NCBI GenBank assembly: GCA_030681645.1 | Contig: JAUXRX010000036.1 | Location: 109,838 to 173,837, forward strand | Direction of reading: 5' to 3' | DNA: 64,000 nt | Origin: Archangium sp. | Lineage (GTDB): Bacteria > Myxococcota > Myxococcia > Myxococcales > Myxococcaceae | Notes under the pieces: model-generated | The model's database searches: none | What the model saw: only the letters and a program-made list of their open reading frames with translations | Told to the model about the DNA's origin: nothing | Part shown: positions 7,224-16,547 of the stretch, piece by piece | Position numbering within the stretch: the stretch's first letter is position 1 | Layout of the letters: the number at the start of each line of letters is the position of its first letter | Translations under genes and position numbers: made by a program

Positions 7224-10200
7224 CTAGTTGACCGACGCAGTCAGGCTTGCCGAGACCGCACCTTGCGCTGCCGAGATCGACGCGCTGCCCACGGCGATGC
7301 CGGTGACGAGGCCCTCGCTGCCGGGCGCGTTGCTCACCTGCACGGTGGCGGGCGCGCTGCTGGTCCACGTGACGGTGCTGGTCAGGTTCTGCGTGGTGCC
7401 GTCGCTGAAGAAGCCGGTCGCGGTGAGCTGCGCCGTGCCTGCGACGCCCAGGGCGAGCGATGAGGGCGTGAGGTTGAGCATCACCAGCACGGCCGGGGTG
7501 ACGGCGTGCGGGGCGGTGCCGGTGATGCCCTGGTAGGTGGCGCTCACCGTCACGTTGCCGAGGCCGACCGTGCTGAAGAGCCCGCGGCTGCCGTCGGCGT
7601 TCGAGACGATCGCCACCGCCGCGTCGTCGCTGGTCCAGGTGACGAGGTGCGTGAGCGCCTGGGTGGTGCCGTCGCTGTAGCTGCCGATGGCGATGAACTG
7701 GCGGCTGTAGCCGAGCGCGGTGCCTCCGGCGGCGGGCGTGAGGTCGATGTGGGTGAGCGCGTTCTGAAACACGAGCAGGTTCGACGCCGCGGCGAAGCCG
7801 CCCCAGGCCGCGCTGATCGAGGTGACCCCGGTGGAGATCGTGGTGGCCAGCCCGTTGCTGCCGACTGCGTTGGAGATGGTGGCGACGCCCTGGTTCGACG
7901 AGCTCCACGCGACCTGCGTGGTGAGGTTCTGGGTGCTCGCGTCGGTGTACGTGCCAGTGGCGACGTACTGGCGCACCGAGCCGAGCGAGGCGCTGCTGCC
8001 CCCGGGGCTCAACACGAGGCCGGTGAGCGCCGCGGCGGTGACGGTGAAGGGCGTGCTGCCGGTGACGCCCGAGAGGGTGGCCGAGATGGTGACCGCGCCC
8101 ACGGCCGGCGTGCTGCCCAGGCCCCGGCTGCCGTTCGCGTTCGAGACGACGACCTTCGCCGCGTCGGTGCTGGCCCAGGTGACGGTGCCGGTCAGATCGG
8201 CGGTGCTGCCATCGGAGAACACGCCCATCGCGGTGAACTGCTGCGCCAGGCCCTTGGGCCGCGACACGTTCTGCGGAGTCACCTGCAGCTGCTGCAGCAC
8301 CGCGGCGGTGACGGTGACGGTGACCTGGCCGCTCACGGCGCCGCTGGTGGCGGTGAGGGTGACGGTGCCCACACGCCGCGCGTTGACGACGCCGGCGGAC
8401 GCGGTCGCGATCGACGGATCAGCCGAGGTCCAGCTCGCGCTCGCCGTGAGGTCCTGCGTGGTCGCGTCGGAGTAGAGGCCGGTCGCCACCAGCGTGGTGG
8501 TGAGCCCGGCGGCGACCGAGGGGGCGGGCGGGGTGAGGCTCACCTGCTGCAACACCGCGGGCGTGACGGTGACCGTGGTGACACCCGAGAGCGCACCCTG
8601 CGAGGCGGTGATCAGCGTGCTGCCCGTGGCGAAGGCCTGCACGAGGCCGGTGCCGACCGACACCGTCGCGCGCGAGGGATCGCTGCTGGTCCAGGTGACC
8701 TGGGCCGTGAGATCGACCGTCGAGCTGTCGGTGTAGACGCCGGTGGCGGTGAGCTGGTGGGTGAGGCCTCGCGGGACCGAGGGGTTGGTGGGGGTGACGC
8801 CGATGGAGACCAGCACCGCCGCGGTGACGGTGAGGGTCGAGGCGCCGCTGACAGTGCCGAGCGTCGCGGTGAGGGTGGTGCTGCCCACGCCGAGGGCGAG
8901 CGCACGGCCGCGGCTGCCGTCGGCGTTCGAGACGCTGCCGATGGCGCCGTCGCCTGCGCTCCACAGCACCTGGCCGGTGAGGTCGCGGGTGGTGCCGTCG
9001 GTGAAGGTGCCGGTGGCGGTGAGCTGCACCGAGAGGCCCTTCGCCAGGGAGGGCGCCACCGGCGTCACGGTCAGCGTGGTGAGCGCCGCGGGCGTGACGG
9101 TGAGGGTGGCGTTGGCAGTGTGGCCTGAGACGACCGCGGAGATGACGGTGACGCCCTCGGTGAGGGCGGTGGCCTGGCCGCGCGATCCGGCGGCGTTCGA
9201 GACGGTGGCGACCGCGCCGTTGCTGCTGCTCCAGATCGCCGCCTCGGTGACGGAGGCCGACGAGCCGTCGGAGAAGTGGCCGATCGCCACGAAGGCCTGG
9301 CCCAGCCCCTTCGGGACGGCCGCGGGAGCGGGCGCCAGCTCGATCGACTCGAGCAGCGCCGCCGAGACCACGAAGTTCACCGAGCCGGTGACGCCCAGCG
9401 CCTGCGCCGAGATGACCACGGTGCCCTGCGCGCGCGCGTCGACCAGGCCCACGTTCGAGACCGCGGCCTTCGCCACGTCGGCGCTCGACCAGGTCACGAA
9501 GTCCGAAAACGGTTGCGTGCTGCCATCAGAGAAGAGCCCGGTGGCGGCGAGGGCGAAGGTGAAGCCGGCCGCGGCGGTCGGTGCAGTCGGGTCGAGCTCG
9601 ATGCCCAGGAGCGAGGCGTTGGTGATGACCATGTCGACCGAGCCCGCGACGCCCGAGCAGCTCGCGGTGACGGTGGCGGTCCCGGGTGCGAGCCCGTTGA
9701 CGCGGCCCTGCGTGCCCGGCGCGTTGGAGACCGAGGCGATGGCAGGGCTGGCGCTGGTCCAGGTGCAGCTCGAGGTGAGCTCCTGCATGCCTCCGTCGGT
9801 CCACACGCCCATCGCGCGCAGGTTGATGCGCGTGTCCTTCGCGATGCGCGGCTGCGGGGGCGAGAGCTGCACCAGCGCGAGCGTGGCGGCGGTGACGGTG
9901 GCGGTGGTGCTGCCGGAGAGCTGCGCGAAGGACGCGGTCACGGTGACCGAGCCCTGGCTGAAGGCGAAGGCGAAGCCCTCGTTGTTGGCCGCGTTGGACA
10001 CGCCCAGCACGGCCATGGCGGAGCTCGCCCACGTCACCTGCGTCGAGAGATCCTGCGCCGAGCCGTCGCTGTAGCGGCCGGTGGCGACGAACTGCCGGCT
10101 GGCGCCGAGCGGAATGAGGGGCGCGGTGGGTGTGACCTCGATGGACGTCAGCGTGGCGGGCGAGACGGTGACGATGCCGGTGGCGATCAAGGCGCCGAGC

Positions 10201-12614
10201 TGCGCGCGCACGGTGGTGGTGCCGGGGGCCAGCGTGGTGACGGAGCCCTGGCTGCCCGCGGCGTTGGACACGGTCGCCACGAGTGAATCGGTGCTGCTCC
10301 AGGAAACCTGGGTGGTGACGTTGGCGGTGGTGCCGTCGCTCCAGCTCGCTTCGACCTGGAGCTGGCCGAGTGTTCCGCGCGCGAGGGTGAGGGACGCAGG
10401 CGTGATGCTGAGCCCGGTGAGCTGGGCCGGGGTGACGGTGAGGTCGGCCTGGGTGGTGAAGCCCATCGCCGAGGCGACGAGCTTCGTGGCGCCCGCTCCG
10501 CGCCCGGTGACGCGGGCGAACTGCGGCCCGGCGATGACGGAGGCGATGCCGGGCGCGAGCGTGCTGAAGGTGGCCTGGCTGGTGAGATCCTGCGAGGTGC
10601 CGTCGCTGTACGTCGCGATCGCGGTGAAGTCGTGGGTGAGGCCGACGGCGATGACCGAGGCGAGCGGGCTCAGCTCGAGCGCGATGATGGTGGCGGCGCT
10701 CACGTTCACGCGCGCCGTGCCGGTGATGCTGCCCAGCTGCGCGGTGACGATCGAGGCGCCCAGCGAGACGGCGCGCACCTGGCCCTCGGTGCCGGACGTG
10801 TTGGAGATGGTGGCCACCGCGGGTGAGGCGCTCGACCACGTCGCCTGCGCGGTGACGTCGACGGTGGTGCCGTCGGAGAAGGTGCCGGTGGCGACGAGGC
10901 GCGAGGCCACGCCCAGCGGGAGAGAGCTGATCGCCGGGCTCACGTCGATCGCGGTGAGCACCGCGTCGGTCACGGTGACGGTGCTGCTGCCGGTCCGTCC
11001 GCCGATCGCTGCGCGCACGGCGGCGGTGCCCTGCGTGAGGGCCTGGGCCACGCCGCGCGCGCTGCCCTGGCTGGAGACGGTGACGTGCGCGGGGGCGGTG
11101 CTGGTCCAGGTGGCCTGCGCGGTGAGGTCTTGCGTGGTGCCGTCGGTGAAGAGGCCGGTGGCGGTGAAGGCGAGCTCGGTGCCGCGCGCCATGATGGGCG
11201 CGGTGGGCGTGACCTGCACGGCCGCGAGCGCGGCGGCCGAGACGGTGAGCACCGTGTCTGCGCTGAAGCCGGCGATCGACGCGCTGAGCTCGGTGGCGCC
11301 TTCGAGGACACCCGAGACGCGGCCCGCGGTGGCCGCGGCATTGGAGACGGTCGCCAGCGACGGATCAGCCGAGCGCCACACCACCACCCGCGTCAGGTCC
11401 TGCTGGGAGGCGTCGCTGAAGGTGCCGATGGCCGCCACGTCGAGGGTGAGGCCGCGCGCGACGACGGCAGGGGAAGGGCGGAGCTCGAGCGAGGTGAGCG
11501 TGGCGCCGGTGATGGTGAGCTCACGGCTGGCGCGCACCGAGCCGAGCGCGGCGGCGAGCCGGGCCTGCCCGACGCTGAGCGCGTCGACGAGGCCGCCGGT
11601 GACGGTGAAGACGTTGGAGTCGGTGGTGCTCCACGAGACCTGGCCGGAGAGGTCGGCGTTGGTGCCGTCCGAGAAGGTGCCGGTGGCGGTGAAGCGTTGG
11701 CTGGTGCCGTTGGCGAGCGCGGTGATGACCGGGCCCAGCTCGAGCGAGAGCAGCGTGGCGGTGGTGATGGTGGCGTCGCTGCCGCCGCTCTTGCCCGACA
11801 CGGTGGCCGTGACGCGCGCGCTCCCGGCGGCGCGGCCGGCGACGAGGCCCTCTTCTCCGGGGATCTCCGAGACGAAGGCGATCGCCGCTGCGCTCGAGCG
11901 CCACGAAGCCTGCGCGGTCACGTCAAGCGAGCTGCCGTCGCTGAGCAGCGCGGTGGCGGTGAGCTGCCGGGTGACGCCGACGGCGAGGGTGAAGGCCGGG
12001 GGCTGCACGTCCACCGAGTCGACCGTGGCGGAGCTGATGTCGACGGGCGCGGTGACCGCGAGGCCCTGCACCGACGCGGTGATGGTGAGCGCGCCGGGCG
12101 CGTGGCCCATCACGCTGCCGTGCTCGACGCTGGCGAGGGCCGGGCTCGACGAGCTCCACACGGCCTCTGCGGTGACGTCCTGCTTGCTGCCGTCGCTGCG
12201 GATGGCGGTGACGGTGAGCCGCATGCCCAGGCCGACGGGGAGCACCGGGTGGGGCGGATCAACCTGCAGTTCCTTCAGCTCGGCGTCGATGACCGTGAGC
12301 GCGCGGGTGACCGACTTGCCGCCGAAGCGGGCGCGCACCACGGTCTGTCCCTCGGCGAGCGCGGTGATGAGGCCCGTTGTCTCGCCCGACGCTGCGCCCA
12401 CGAAGGCGTCGTCGACCGACCAGAGCGTCTGGCTGGTGACGTCGCGCACCTCGCCGTCGGTGAAGAGCGCGGTGGCGACGAATTGGAGTGATTCCCCTCT
12501 GGGGACGCGGGCCGTGTCGGGGGAAACGCTCAGCGAGCTCAGCTCGACGGGCGGCTTCGGGCAGGCCGAGAGCAGCGCGAGCGTGGTCAGGAAGATGGTC
12601 GTGTTCTTCAACAT
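7224..12614 (-). CDS. Giant lipoprotein of about 20 Big_2-like Ig repeats
   Basis: A 1796-residue secreted lipoprotein. The start at 12614 was chosen because it puts GGGGAG 7 bp upstream and gives a clean lipoprotein signal ending LLSAC (Cys18); a 9-residue longer ORF exists. The rest is a tandem array of about 20 units of roughly 86 residues. Each has a diagnostic F(S/T)DG(T/S)xxDLT strand, a W(S/T)S(S/T) strand, an AxVSNAxGSxG-type turn and a TVTxAxLxxLxLxP link. This is the bacterial Ig-like domain 2 (Big_2/invasin-intimin) pattern. The repeats have diverged to different degrees, so the array is old rather than freshly expanded. It is probably an extended outer-membrane or surface stalk. 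Ligand and partner are unknown. Confidence 0.88.
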   Translation of the reverse strand: MLKNTTIFLTTLALLSACPKPPVELSSLSVSPDTARVPRGESLQFVATALFTDGEVRDVTSQTLWSVDDAFVGAASGETTGLITALAEGQTVVRARFGGKSVTRALTVIDAELKELQVDPPHPVLPVGLGMRLTVTAIRSDGSKQDVTAEAVWSSSSPALASVEHGSVMGHAPGALTITASVQGLAVTAPVDISSATVDSVDVQPPAFTLAVGVTRQLTATALLSDGSSLDVTAQASWRSSAAAIAFVSEIPGEEGLVAGRAAGSARVTATVSGKSGGSDATITTATLLSLELGPVITALANGTSQRFTATGTFSDGTNADLSGQVSWSTTDSNVFTVTGGLVDALSVGQARLAAALGSVRASRELTITGATLTSLELRPSPAVVARGLTLDVAAIGTFSDASQQDLTRVVVWRSADPSLATVSNAAATAGRVSGVLEGATELSASIAGFSADTVLTVSAAALAAVQVTPTAPIMARGTELAFTATGLFTDGTTQDLTAQATWTSTAPAHVTVSSQGSARGVAQALTQGTAAVRAAIGGRTGSSTVTVTDAVLTAIDVSPAISSLPLGVASRLVATGTFSDGTTVDVTAQATWSSASPAVATISNTSGTEGQVRAVSLGASIVTAQLGSITGTARVNVSAATIIALELSPLASVIAVGLTHDFTAIATYSDGTSQDLTSQATFSTLAPGIASVIAGPQFARVTGRGAGATKLVASAMGFTTQADLTVTPAQLTGLSITPASLTLARGTLGQLQVEASWSDGTTANVTTQVSWSSTDSLVATVSNAAGSQGSVTTLAPGTTTVRAQLGALIATGIVTVSPATLTSIEVTPTAPLIPLGASRQFVATGRYSDGSAQDLSTQVTWASSAMAVLGVSNAANNEGFAFAFSQGSVTVTASFAQLSGSTTATVTAATLALVQLSPPQPRIAKDTRINLRAMGVWTDGGMQELTSSCTWTSASPAIASVSNAPGTQGRVNGLAPGTATVTASCSGVAGSVDMVITNASLLGIELDPTAPTAAAGFTFALAATGLFSDGSTQPFSDFVTWSSADVAKAAVSNVGLVDARAQGTVVISAQALGVTGSVNFVVSAALLESIELAPAPAAVPKGLGQAFVAIGHFSDGSSASVTEAAIWSSSNGAVATVSNAAGSRGQATALTEGVTVISAVVSGHTANATLTVTPAALTTLTVTPVAPSLAKGLSVQLTATGTFTDGTTRDLTGQVLWSAGDGAIGSVSNADGSRGRALALGVGSTTLTATLGTVSGASTLTVTAAVLVSIGVTPTNPSVPRGLTHQLTATGVYTDSSTVDLTAQVTWTSSDPSRATVSVGTGLVQAFATGSTLITASQGALSGVTTVTVTPAVLQQVSLTPPAPSVAAGLTTTLVATGLYSDATTQDLTASASWTSADPSIATASAGVVNARRVGTVTLTATSGAVSGQVTVTVTAAVLQQLQVTPQNVSRPKGLAQQFTAMGVFSDGSTADLTGTVTWASTDAAKVVVSNANGSRGLGSTPAVGAVTISATLSGVTGSTPFTVTAAALTGLVLSPGGSSASLGSVRQYVATGTYTDASTQNLTTQVAWSSSNQGVATISNAVGSNGLATTISTGVTSISAAWGGFAAASNLLVFQNALTHIDLTPAAGGTALGYSRQFIAIGSYSDGTTQALTHLVTWTSDDAAVAIVSNADGSRGLFSTVGLGNVTVSATYQGITGTAPHAVTPAVLVMLNLTPSSLALGVAGTAQLTATGFFSDGTTQNLTSTVTWTSSAPATVQVSNAPGSEGLVTGIAVGSASISAAQGAVSASLTASVN

Positions 12615-12767
12615 GGGCAGGCTCCCCTTCGGTGGGCGCACGGGTCGCCCGGGGGGGCCTGTTTCACCTGCCGCGCCAGCGTCGAGCCCGGCGGGGATCG
12701 CCTAGTTGCGACGGGTTGGCACGGGGCGAGGTGGGTCAATCTCCTGAGCGGGGTCAGACCTCCTCAT

Positions 12768-12782
12768 GTCTCCAGTGGAGAC
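12768..12782. promoter_or_regulatory. Candidate operator upstream of beta-oxidation operon
   Basis: GTCTCCA-G-TGGAGAC is a perfect 7-bp inverted repeat with a 1-nt centre, 88 bp before the ATG of the beta-oxidation gene. A TTGACG sequence (12792-12797) that could serve as a -35 element follows 9 bp downstream. The regulator is unknown. Confidence 0.4.
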
Positions 12783-12869
12783 TCTGCAGATTTGACGGCC
12801 ATTCCCTGGACGCTGCGCTAAGGATCCGCGCCGTCGTCAGTCTCCCTCTTGCAACCCCCTGGAGTTCTC

Positions 12870-15242
12870 ATGAGCTTCCGCATCCGCAAGGCCGCCGTCC
12901 TCGGCGCCGGAGTGATGGGCAGCGGTATCGCTGCGCACCTCGCGAACGCTGGCATCCCCGTCATCCTCCTCGACATGGTCCCGCCCAACGCAGCGCCGGG
13001 CGAGAACCGCAACAAGTTCGCCGCGTCCGCCGTGGCCAACCTGCGCAAGCAGAAGCCCGCCCCGCTGATGACCGAGCGCGCGCTGTCGCTGATCGAGATC
13101 GGCAACTTCGACGACGACCTGAAGCGCGTGGCCGAGTGCGACTGGGTCGTCGAGGTGATCAAGGAAGACCTCAAGCTCAAGAACGGCCTGTTCGCCAAGC
13201 TCGAGCCGCTGGTGAGCAAGAGCTGCATCGTCAGCTCGAACACCTCGGGCATGAGCATCGTGGGCATGCTCGATGGCCGCAGCGAGGACTTCAAGAGCCG
13301 CTTCCTGGTGACGCACTTCTTCAACCCCGTGCGCTACATGAAGCTGCTCGAGCTGGTGCCCGGCCCGACCACGAACCCCGCCGTGATGGCCGCCGTCGCC
13401 GAGTTCGGCGAGCGCACCCTCGGGAAGGGCATCGTCTACGGCAAGGACACCACCAACTTCATCGCCAACCGCATCGGCACGTACGGAATGATGCGCACCA
13501 TCCAGTTGATGGACACGCACGGCGTCACCATCGAGGAGGTCGACAAGATCTTCGGGCCGGCGATGGGCCGCCCCAACTCCGCCGTGTTCCGCACCGCCGA
13601 CATCGTGGGCCTCGACACGTTCCTGCACGTGACGAAGAATTGTTACGACTCGCTGCCTTCCGACCCCTCGCGCGAGACGTTCAAGGCGCCCGCGTGGCTC
13701 GAGAAGATGGTCGAGCAGAAGATGCTCGGCGACAAGACGGGCAGCGGCTTCTACAAGAAGAACAAGAGCGACGGCGGCAAGGAGATCCTCGTCCTCGACC
13801 TGAAGACCTTCGAGTACCGCGCGCAGAACAAGGTGCGCTTCGACTCGCTGGGCGCGGCGCGTGACGTCGAGGAGCTGGGCGAGAAGATCCGCGTGGTGAT
13901 GGGCGGCACCGACAAGGCCGCGAAGTTCGCCGAGCAGGTGACGCTCGACACGCTCGCCTACGCGGCGCGCCTCATGGGCGAGATCGCCGACGACGTGGTG
14001 AACATGGATCGCGCGATGCGCTGGGGCTTCGCCTGGGACATGGGCCCCTTCCAGACCTGGGACGCCTACGGCGTCGAGAAGGGCGTGAAGCGGATGCACG
14101 AGCTGGGCATTCCCGTGGCGCCGTGGGTGACGCAGATGATCGCGTCGGGCCGCACCTCTTTCTACGGCCAGGAGACGAAGTTCGACACGTACTGGAACGT
14201 CGGCAGCAAGTCGGCCCGCTACGTGCCCGAGGTGGAGCGGCAGATCACCGTCGAAGGCCTGCGCCGCGGCGGCAAGCTGATCAAGGGCAACGACTCGGCG
14301 TCGCTGTTCGACATGGGCGACGGCATCGCGCTGCTCGCCTTCCACTCGAAGATGAACAGCATCGACACCGCCATCACCGAGCTGATGCACGAGTCGGTGA
14401 CCTGGGCCGAGCAGCACGCGCGCGGCCTGGTGATCGGCAACGACGGCGCCAACTTCTCCGCCGGCGCGAACATCGCGATGCTGCTGTGGGCCGCCAAGGA
14501 AGGGCAGTGGGCCGACATCAAGAAGCTCGTCGGCGACTTCCAGCAGGCCAACCAGCGCATGCGCTACTCGAGCATCCCGGTGGTGACCGCGCCCTTCCAG
14601 CTCGCGCTGGGCGGTGGCTGCGAGGCCACCATGGGCGGCAACACCCAGGTGGCGGCGGCCGAGACGTACATCGGCCTCGTCGAGTTCGGGGTGGGGCTCA
14701 TTCCCGGTGGTGGCGGCAACCTGCAGCTGCTCAGAAACCTCTCGGGTATGTACGCCGGCGGCAAGGACATCGACTCCTTCAACTTCGTGAAGAAGGCGTT
14801 CCTCACCATTGGCCTGGCGAAGGTCGCCACGTCGGCAGAAGAGGCGAAGGAAGCCGGCTTCCTCGCCGCCGACGCGTACATCTCGATGAACCGGGATCAC
14901 CTGCTGGCCGACGCCAAGGCGCGCGCGCTGGGCATGGCCGAGGCGGGCTTCCGTCCCCCGCGGCAGAGCACGTTCTTCCTGCCCGGACGCTCGGGTGCGG
15001 CCACCATCGACATGCAGCTGTTCGACATGGTCGCCAACCACCAGATCAGCGATCACGATCGGCTCATCGGCAAGAAGCTCGGCAGCGTGCTCACCGGCGG
15101 AGACACCTCGCCCACCGCGCCCGTCACCGAGCAGCAGTTGCTCGATCTCGAGCTCGAGGCCTTCGTGTCGCTCTGCGGCGAAGCGAAGACCCAGGATCGA
15201 CTCAGCTTCATGCTCGAAAAGGGCAAGCCGCTCCGCAACTAG
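12870..15242 (+). CDS. 3-hydroxyacyl-CoA dehydrogenase / enoyl-CoA hydratase (bifunctional beta-oxidation enzyme)
   Basis: A 790-residue enzyme combining two steps of fatty-acid beta-oxidation. The N-terminal NAD-binding domain starts with AAVLGAGVMGSGIAAHLA, and the 3-hydroxyacyl-CoA dehydrogenase signature THFFNPVRYMKLLELV follows. A second dehydrogenase domain lies at about 310-400. A crotonase fold occupies the C-terminal half (GNDGANFSAGANI oxyanion segment and PGGGGNLQLLRN). This dehydrogenase-first order is that of FadN-type enzymes, not E. coli FadB/FadJ. The ATG at 12870 was chosen over an upstream TTG because GGAG lies 5 bp before it. Thiolase follows after a hairpin repeat, so the two form a fatty-acid degradation unit. 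Confidence 0.93.
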   Translation: MSFRIRKAAVLGAGVMGSGIAAHLANAGIPVILLDMVPPNAAPGENRNKFAASAVANLRKQKPAPLMTERALSLIEIGNFDDDLKRVAECDWVVEVIKEDLKLKNGLFAKLEPLVSKSCIVSSNTSGMSIVGMLDGRSEDFKSRFLVTHFFNPVRYMKLLELVPGPTTNPAVMAAVAEFGERTLGKGIVYGKDTTNFIANRIGTYGMMRTIQLMDTHGVTIEEVDKIFGPAMGRPNSAVFRTADIVGLDTFLHVTKNCYDSLPSDPSRETFKAPAWLEKMVEQKMLGDKTGSGFYKKNKSDGGKEILVLDLKTFEYRAQNKVRFDSLGAARDVEELGEKIRVVMGGTDKAAKFAEQVTLDTLAYAARLMGEIADDVVNMDRAMRWGFAWDMGPFQTWDAYGVEKGVKRMHELGIPVAPWVTQMIASGRTSFYGQETKFDTYWNVGSKSARYVPEVERQITVEGLRRGGKLIKGNDSASLFDMGDGIALLAFHSKMNSIDTAITELMHESVTWAEQHARGLVIGNDGANFSAGANIAMLLWAAKEGQWADIKKLVGDFQQANQRMRYSSIPVVTAPFQLALGGGCEATMGGNTQVAAAETYIGLVEFGVGLIPGGGGNLQLLRNLSGMYAGGKDIDSFNFVKKAFLTIGLAKVATSAEEAKEAGFLAADAYISMNRDHLLADAKARALGMAEAGFRPPRQSTFFLPGRSGAATIDMQLFDMVANHQISDHDRLIGKKLGSVLTGGDTSPTAPVTEQQLLDLELEAFVSLCGEAKTQDRLSFMLEKGKPLRN

Positions 15243-15243
15243 G

Positions 15244-15287
15244 CCCCTCACCCCGGCCCTCTCCCCGCTGCGCAGGGAGAGGGAGAC
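15244..15287. repeat. GGGAGAGGG hairpin repeat, copy A
   Basis: This intergenic element has CCCTCTCCC/GGGAGAGGG arms around CGCTGCGCA, preceded by a CCCTCACCCC tail. It begins right after the dehydrogenase stop and ends 19 bp before the thiolase start. Related copies lie at 16481, 18144 and 57840. It can form a stable stem and may attenuate or protect the transcript (inference). Confidence 0.8.
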
Positions 15288-15306
15288 CACTCAAAGGAAA
15301 ACGATC

Positions 15307-16476
15307 ATGACCAACCGAATCGTCATCGCCAGCAGCGCCCGAACGCCGTTCACCCGCGCTCACAAGGGTGAGCTCAAGGACACGCGCCCCGACACCATGG
15401 CCGCGCATGTGATCAAGGCCGCCATCGACCGCGTGCCCGGCCTCAAGAAGGAAGACATCGAAGACGTGGTGCTCGGCTGCGCCATGCCGGAAGGCGAGCA
15501 GGGCATGAACGTGGCCCGCATCGCCGCGCTGCTCGCGGGGTTGCCCGACACCGTGTCGGCGATGACCGTGAACCGCTTCTGCTCTTCGGGCGTGCAGAGC
15601 ATCGCCATGGTGGCCCAGGCCATCCAGGCGGGGCAGTACGAGGTGGGCATCGCCGGCGGCACCGAGACGATGACCATGGTGCCCATGGGCGGCAACAAGG
15701 TGTCGGCCAACCCTGACCTGATGGACAAGCACCCCGAGGTCTACGCCACCATGGGCGCCACGGCCGAGAAGGTGGCCGCGATGTTCAAGGTGACGCGCGA
15801 GGAGCAGGACGTCTTCGCCGCCAACTCCCAGAAGAAGGCGAGCGAGGCGCGCGAGAAGGGCATCTTCAAGGACGAGATCGCCCCCATCACCATCACCGTC
15901 TACGACGACGCGGGCAAGCCGAAGCAGATGCTCCTGTCCGACGACACCATCATCCGCGCAGACACCACGCTCGAGGGCCTGCAGAAGTTGAAGCCCGCGT
16001 TCGACCTGAAGGGCACGGTCACCGCCGGTAACGCATCGCCGCTCACCGATGGCGCTGCCGCCACCGTGGTGATGAGCGAGGCGAAGGCGAAGGCGCTCGG
16101 CGTCAAGCCGCTGGGCTACTTCATCGACTTCGCGGTGGCCGGCGTGCCGCCCGACATCATGGGCATCGGGCCCGTGCCTGCCGTGCGCAAGCTGCTCGCC
16201 AAGAACAAGCTCACCGTGAAGGACATCGACGTCTTCGAGGTGAACGAGGCCTTCGCGGCGCAGTCGGTGTACTGCCTGCGCGAGCTGGGCATTCCCCCCG
16301 AGAAGGCGAACCCGAACGGCGGCGCGATCGCCATGGGCCACCCGCTGGGCGTCTCGGGCACGCGCATGACGGGCACGCTGCTGCGCGAGCTCAAGCGGCG
16401 CGGCGGGAAGTACGGCGTCGTCACCATGTGCATCGGTGGCGGCATGGGCGCGGCGGCGTTGTTCGAAGTGGCCTGA
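15307..16476 (+). CDS. Acetyl-CoA C-acyltransferase (3-ketoacyl-CoA thiolase)
   Basis: A 389-residue thiolase for the last step of beta-oxidation. The acylated cysteine is C92 (NRFCSSGVQS), the catalytic His is H345 (GGAIAMGHPLGVSG), and the second Cys is C375 (MCIGGGMGAA). ATG 15307 has AAAGGA 8 bp upstream; a longer upstream ORF in this frame is an artefact of the GC-rich repeat and the preceding gene. Its length equals the family norm. It lies between two copies of the GGGAGAGGG repeat in opposite orientation. It works with the upstream bifunctional enzyme. Confidence 0.95.
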   Translation: MTNRIVIASSARTPFTRAHKGELKDTRPDTMAAHVIKAAIDRVPGLKKEDIEDVVLGCAMPEGEQGMNVARIAALLAGLPDTVSAMTVNRFCSSGVQSIAMVAQAIQAGQYEVGIAGGTETMTMVPMGGNKVSANPDLMDKHPEVYATMGATAEKVAAMFKVTREEQDVFAANSQKKASEAREKGIFKDEIAPITITVYDDAGKPKQMLLSDDTIIRADTTLEGLQKLKPAFDLKGTVTAGNASPLTDGAAATVVMSEAKAKALGVKPLGYFIDFAVAGVPPDIMGIGPVPAVRKLLAKNKLTVKDIDVFEVNEAFAAQSVYCLRELGIPPEKANPNGGAIAMGHPLGVSGTRMTGTLLRELKRRGGKYGVVTMCIGGGMGAAALFEVA

Positions 16477-16480
16477 CCCT

Positions 16481-16526
16481 GTCTCCCTCTCCCTGCGCAG
16501 CGGGGAGCGGGGCGGGGTGTGGGGCC
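16481..16526. repeat. GGGAGAGGG hairpin repeat, copy B (inverted)
   Basis: This copy starts 5 bp after the thiolase stop with CTCCCTCTCCCTGCGCAGCG and continues through a degenerate second arm (GGGGAGCGGGGCGG). It is inverted relative to copy A, so the thiolase gene is bracketed by two copies. The second arm is less conserved than in copy A. Confidence 0.7.
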
Positions 16527-16547
16527 GACCGGTTTCGACTACAGTGG

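Noticed and set aside
10081..12705. 874-residue plus-strand ORF opposite the Ig-repeat lipoprotein
   Set aside because: It is an antisense shadow with Ser/Val/Pro-biased composition and no motif. The minus-strand frame has a signal peptide, a ribosome site and 20 domain repeats.
12837..15290. 817-residue minus-strand ORF opposite the beta-oxidation gene
   Set aside because: Low-complexity Arg/Ala/His composition opposite an enzyme with complete dehydrogenase and crotonase motifs; it is a reverse-strand shadow.
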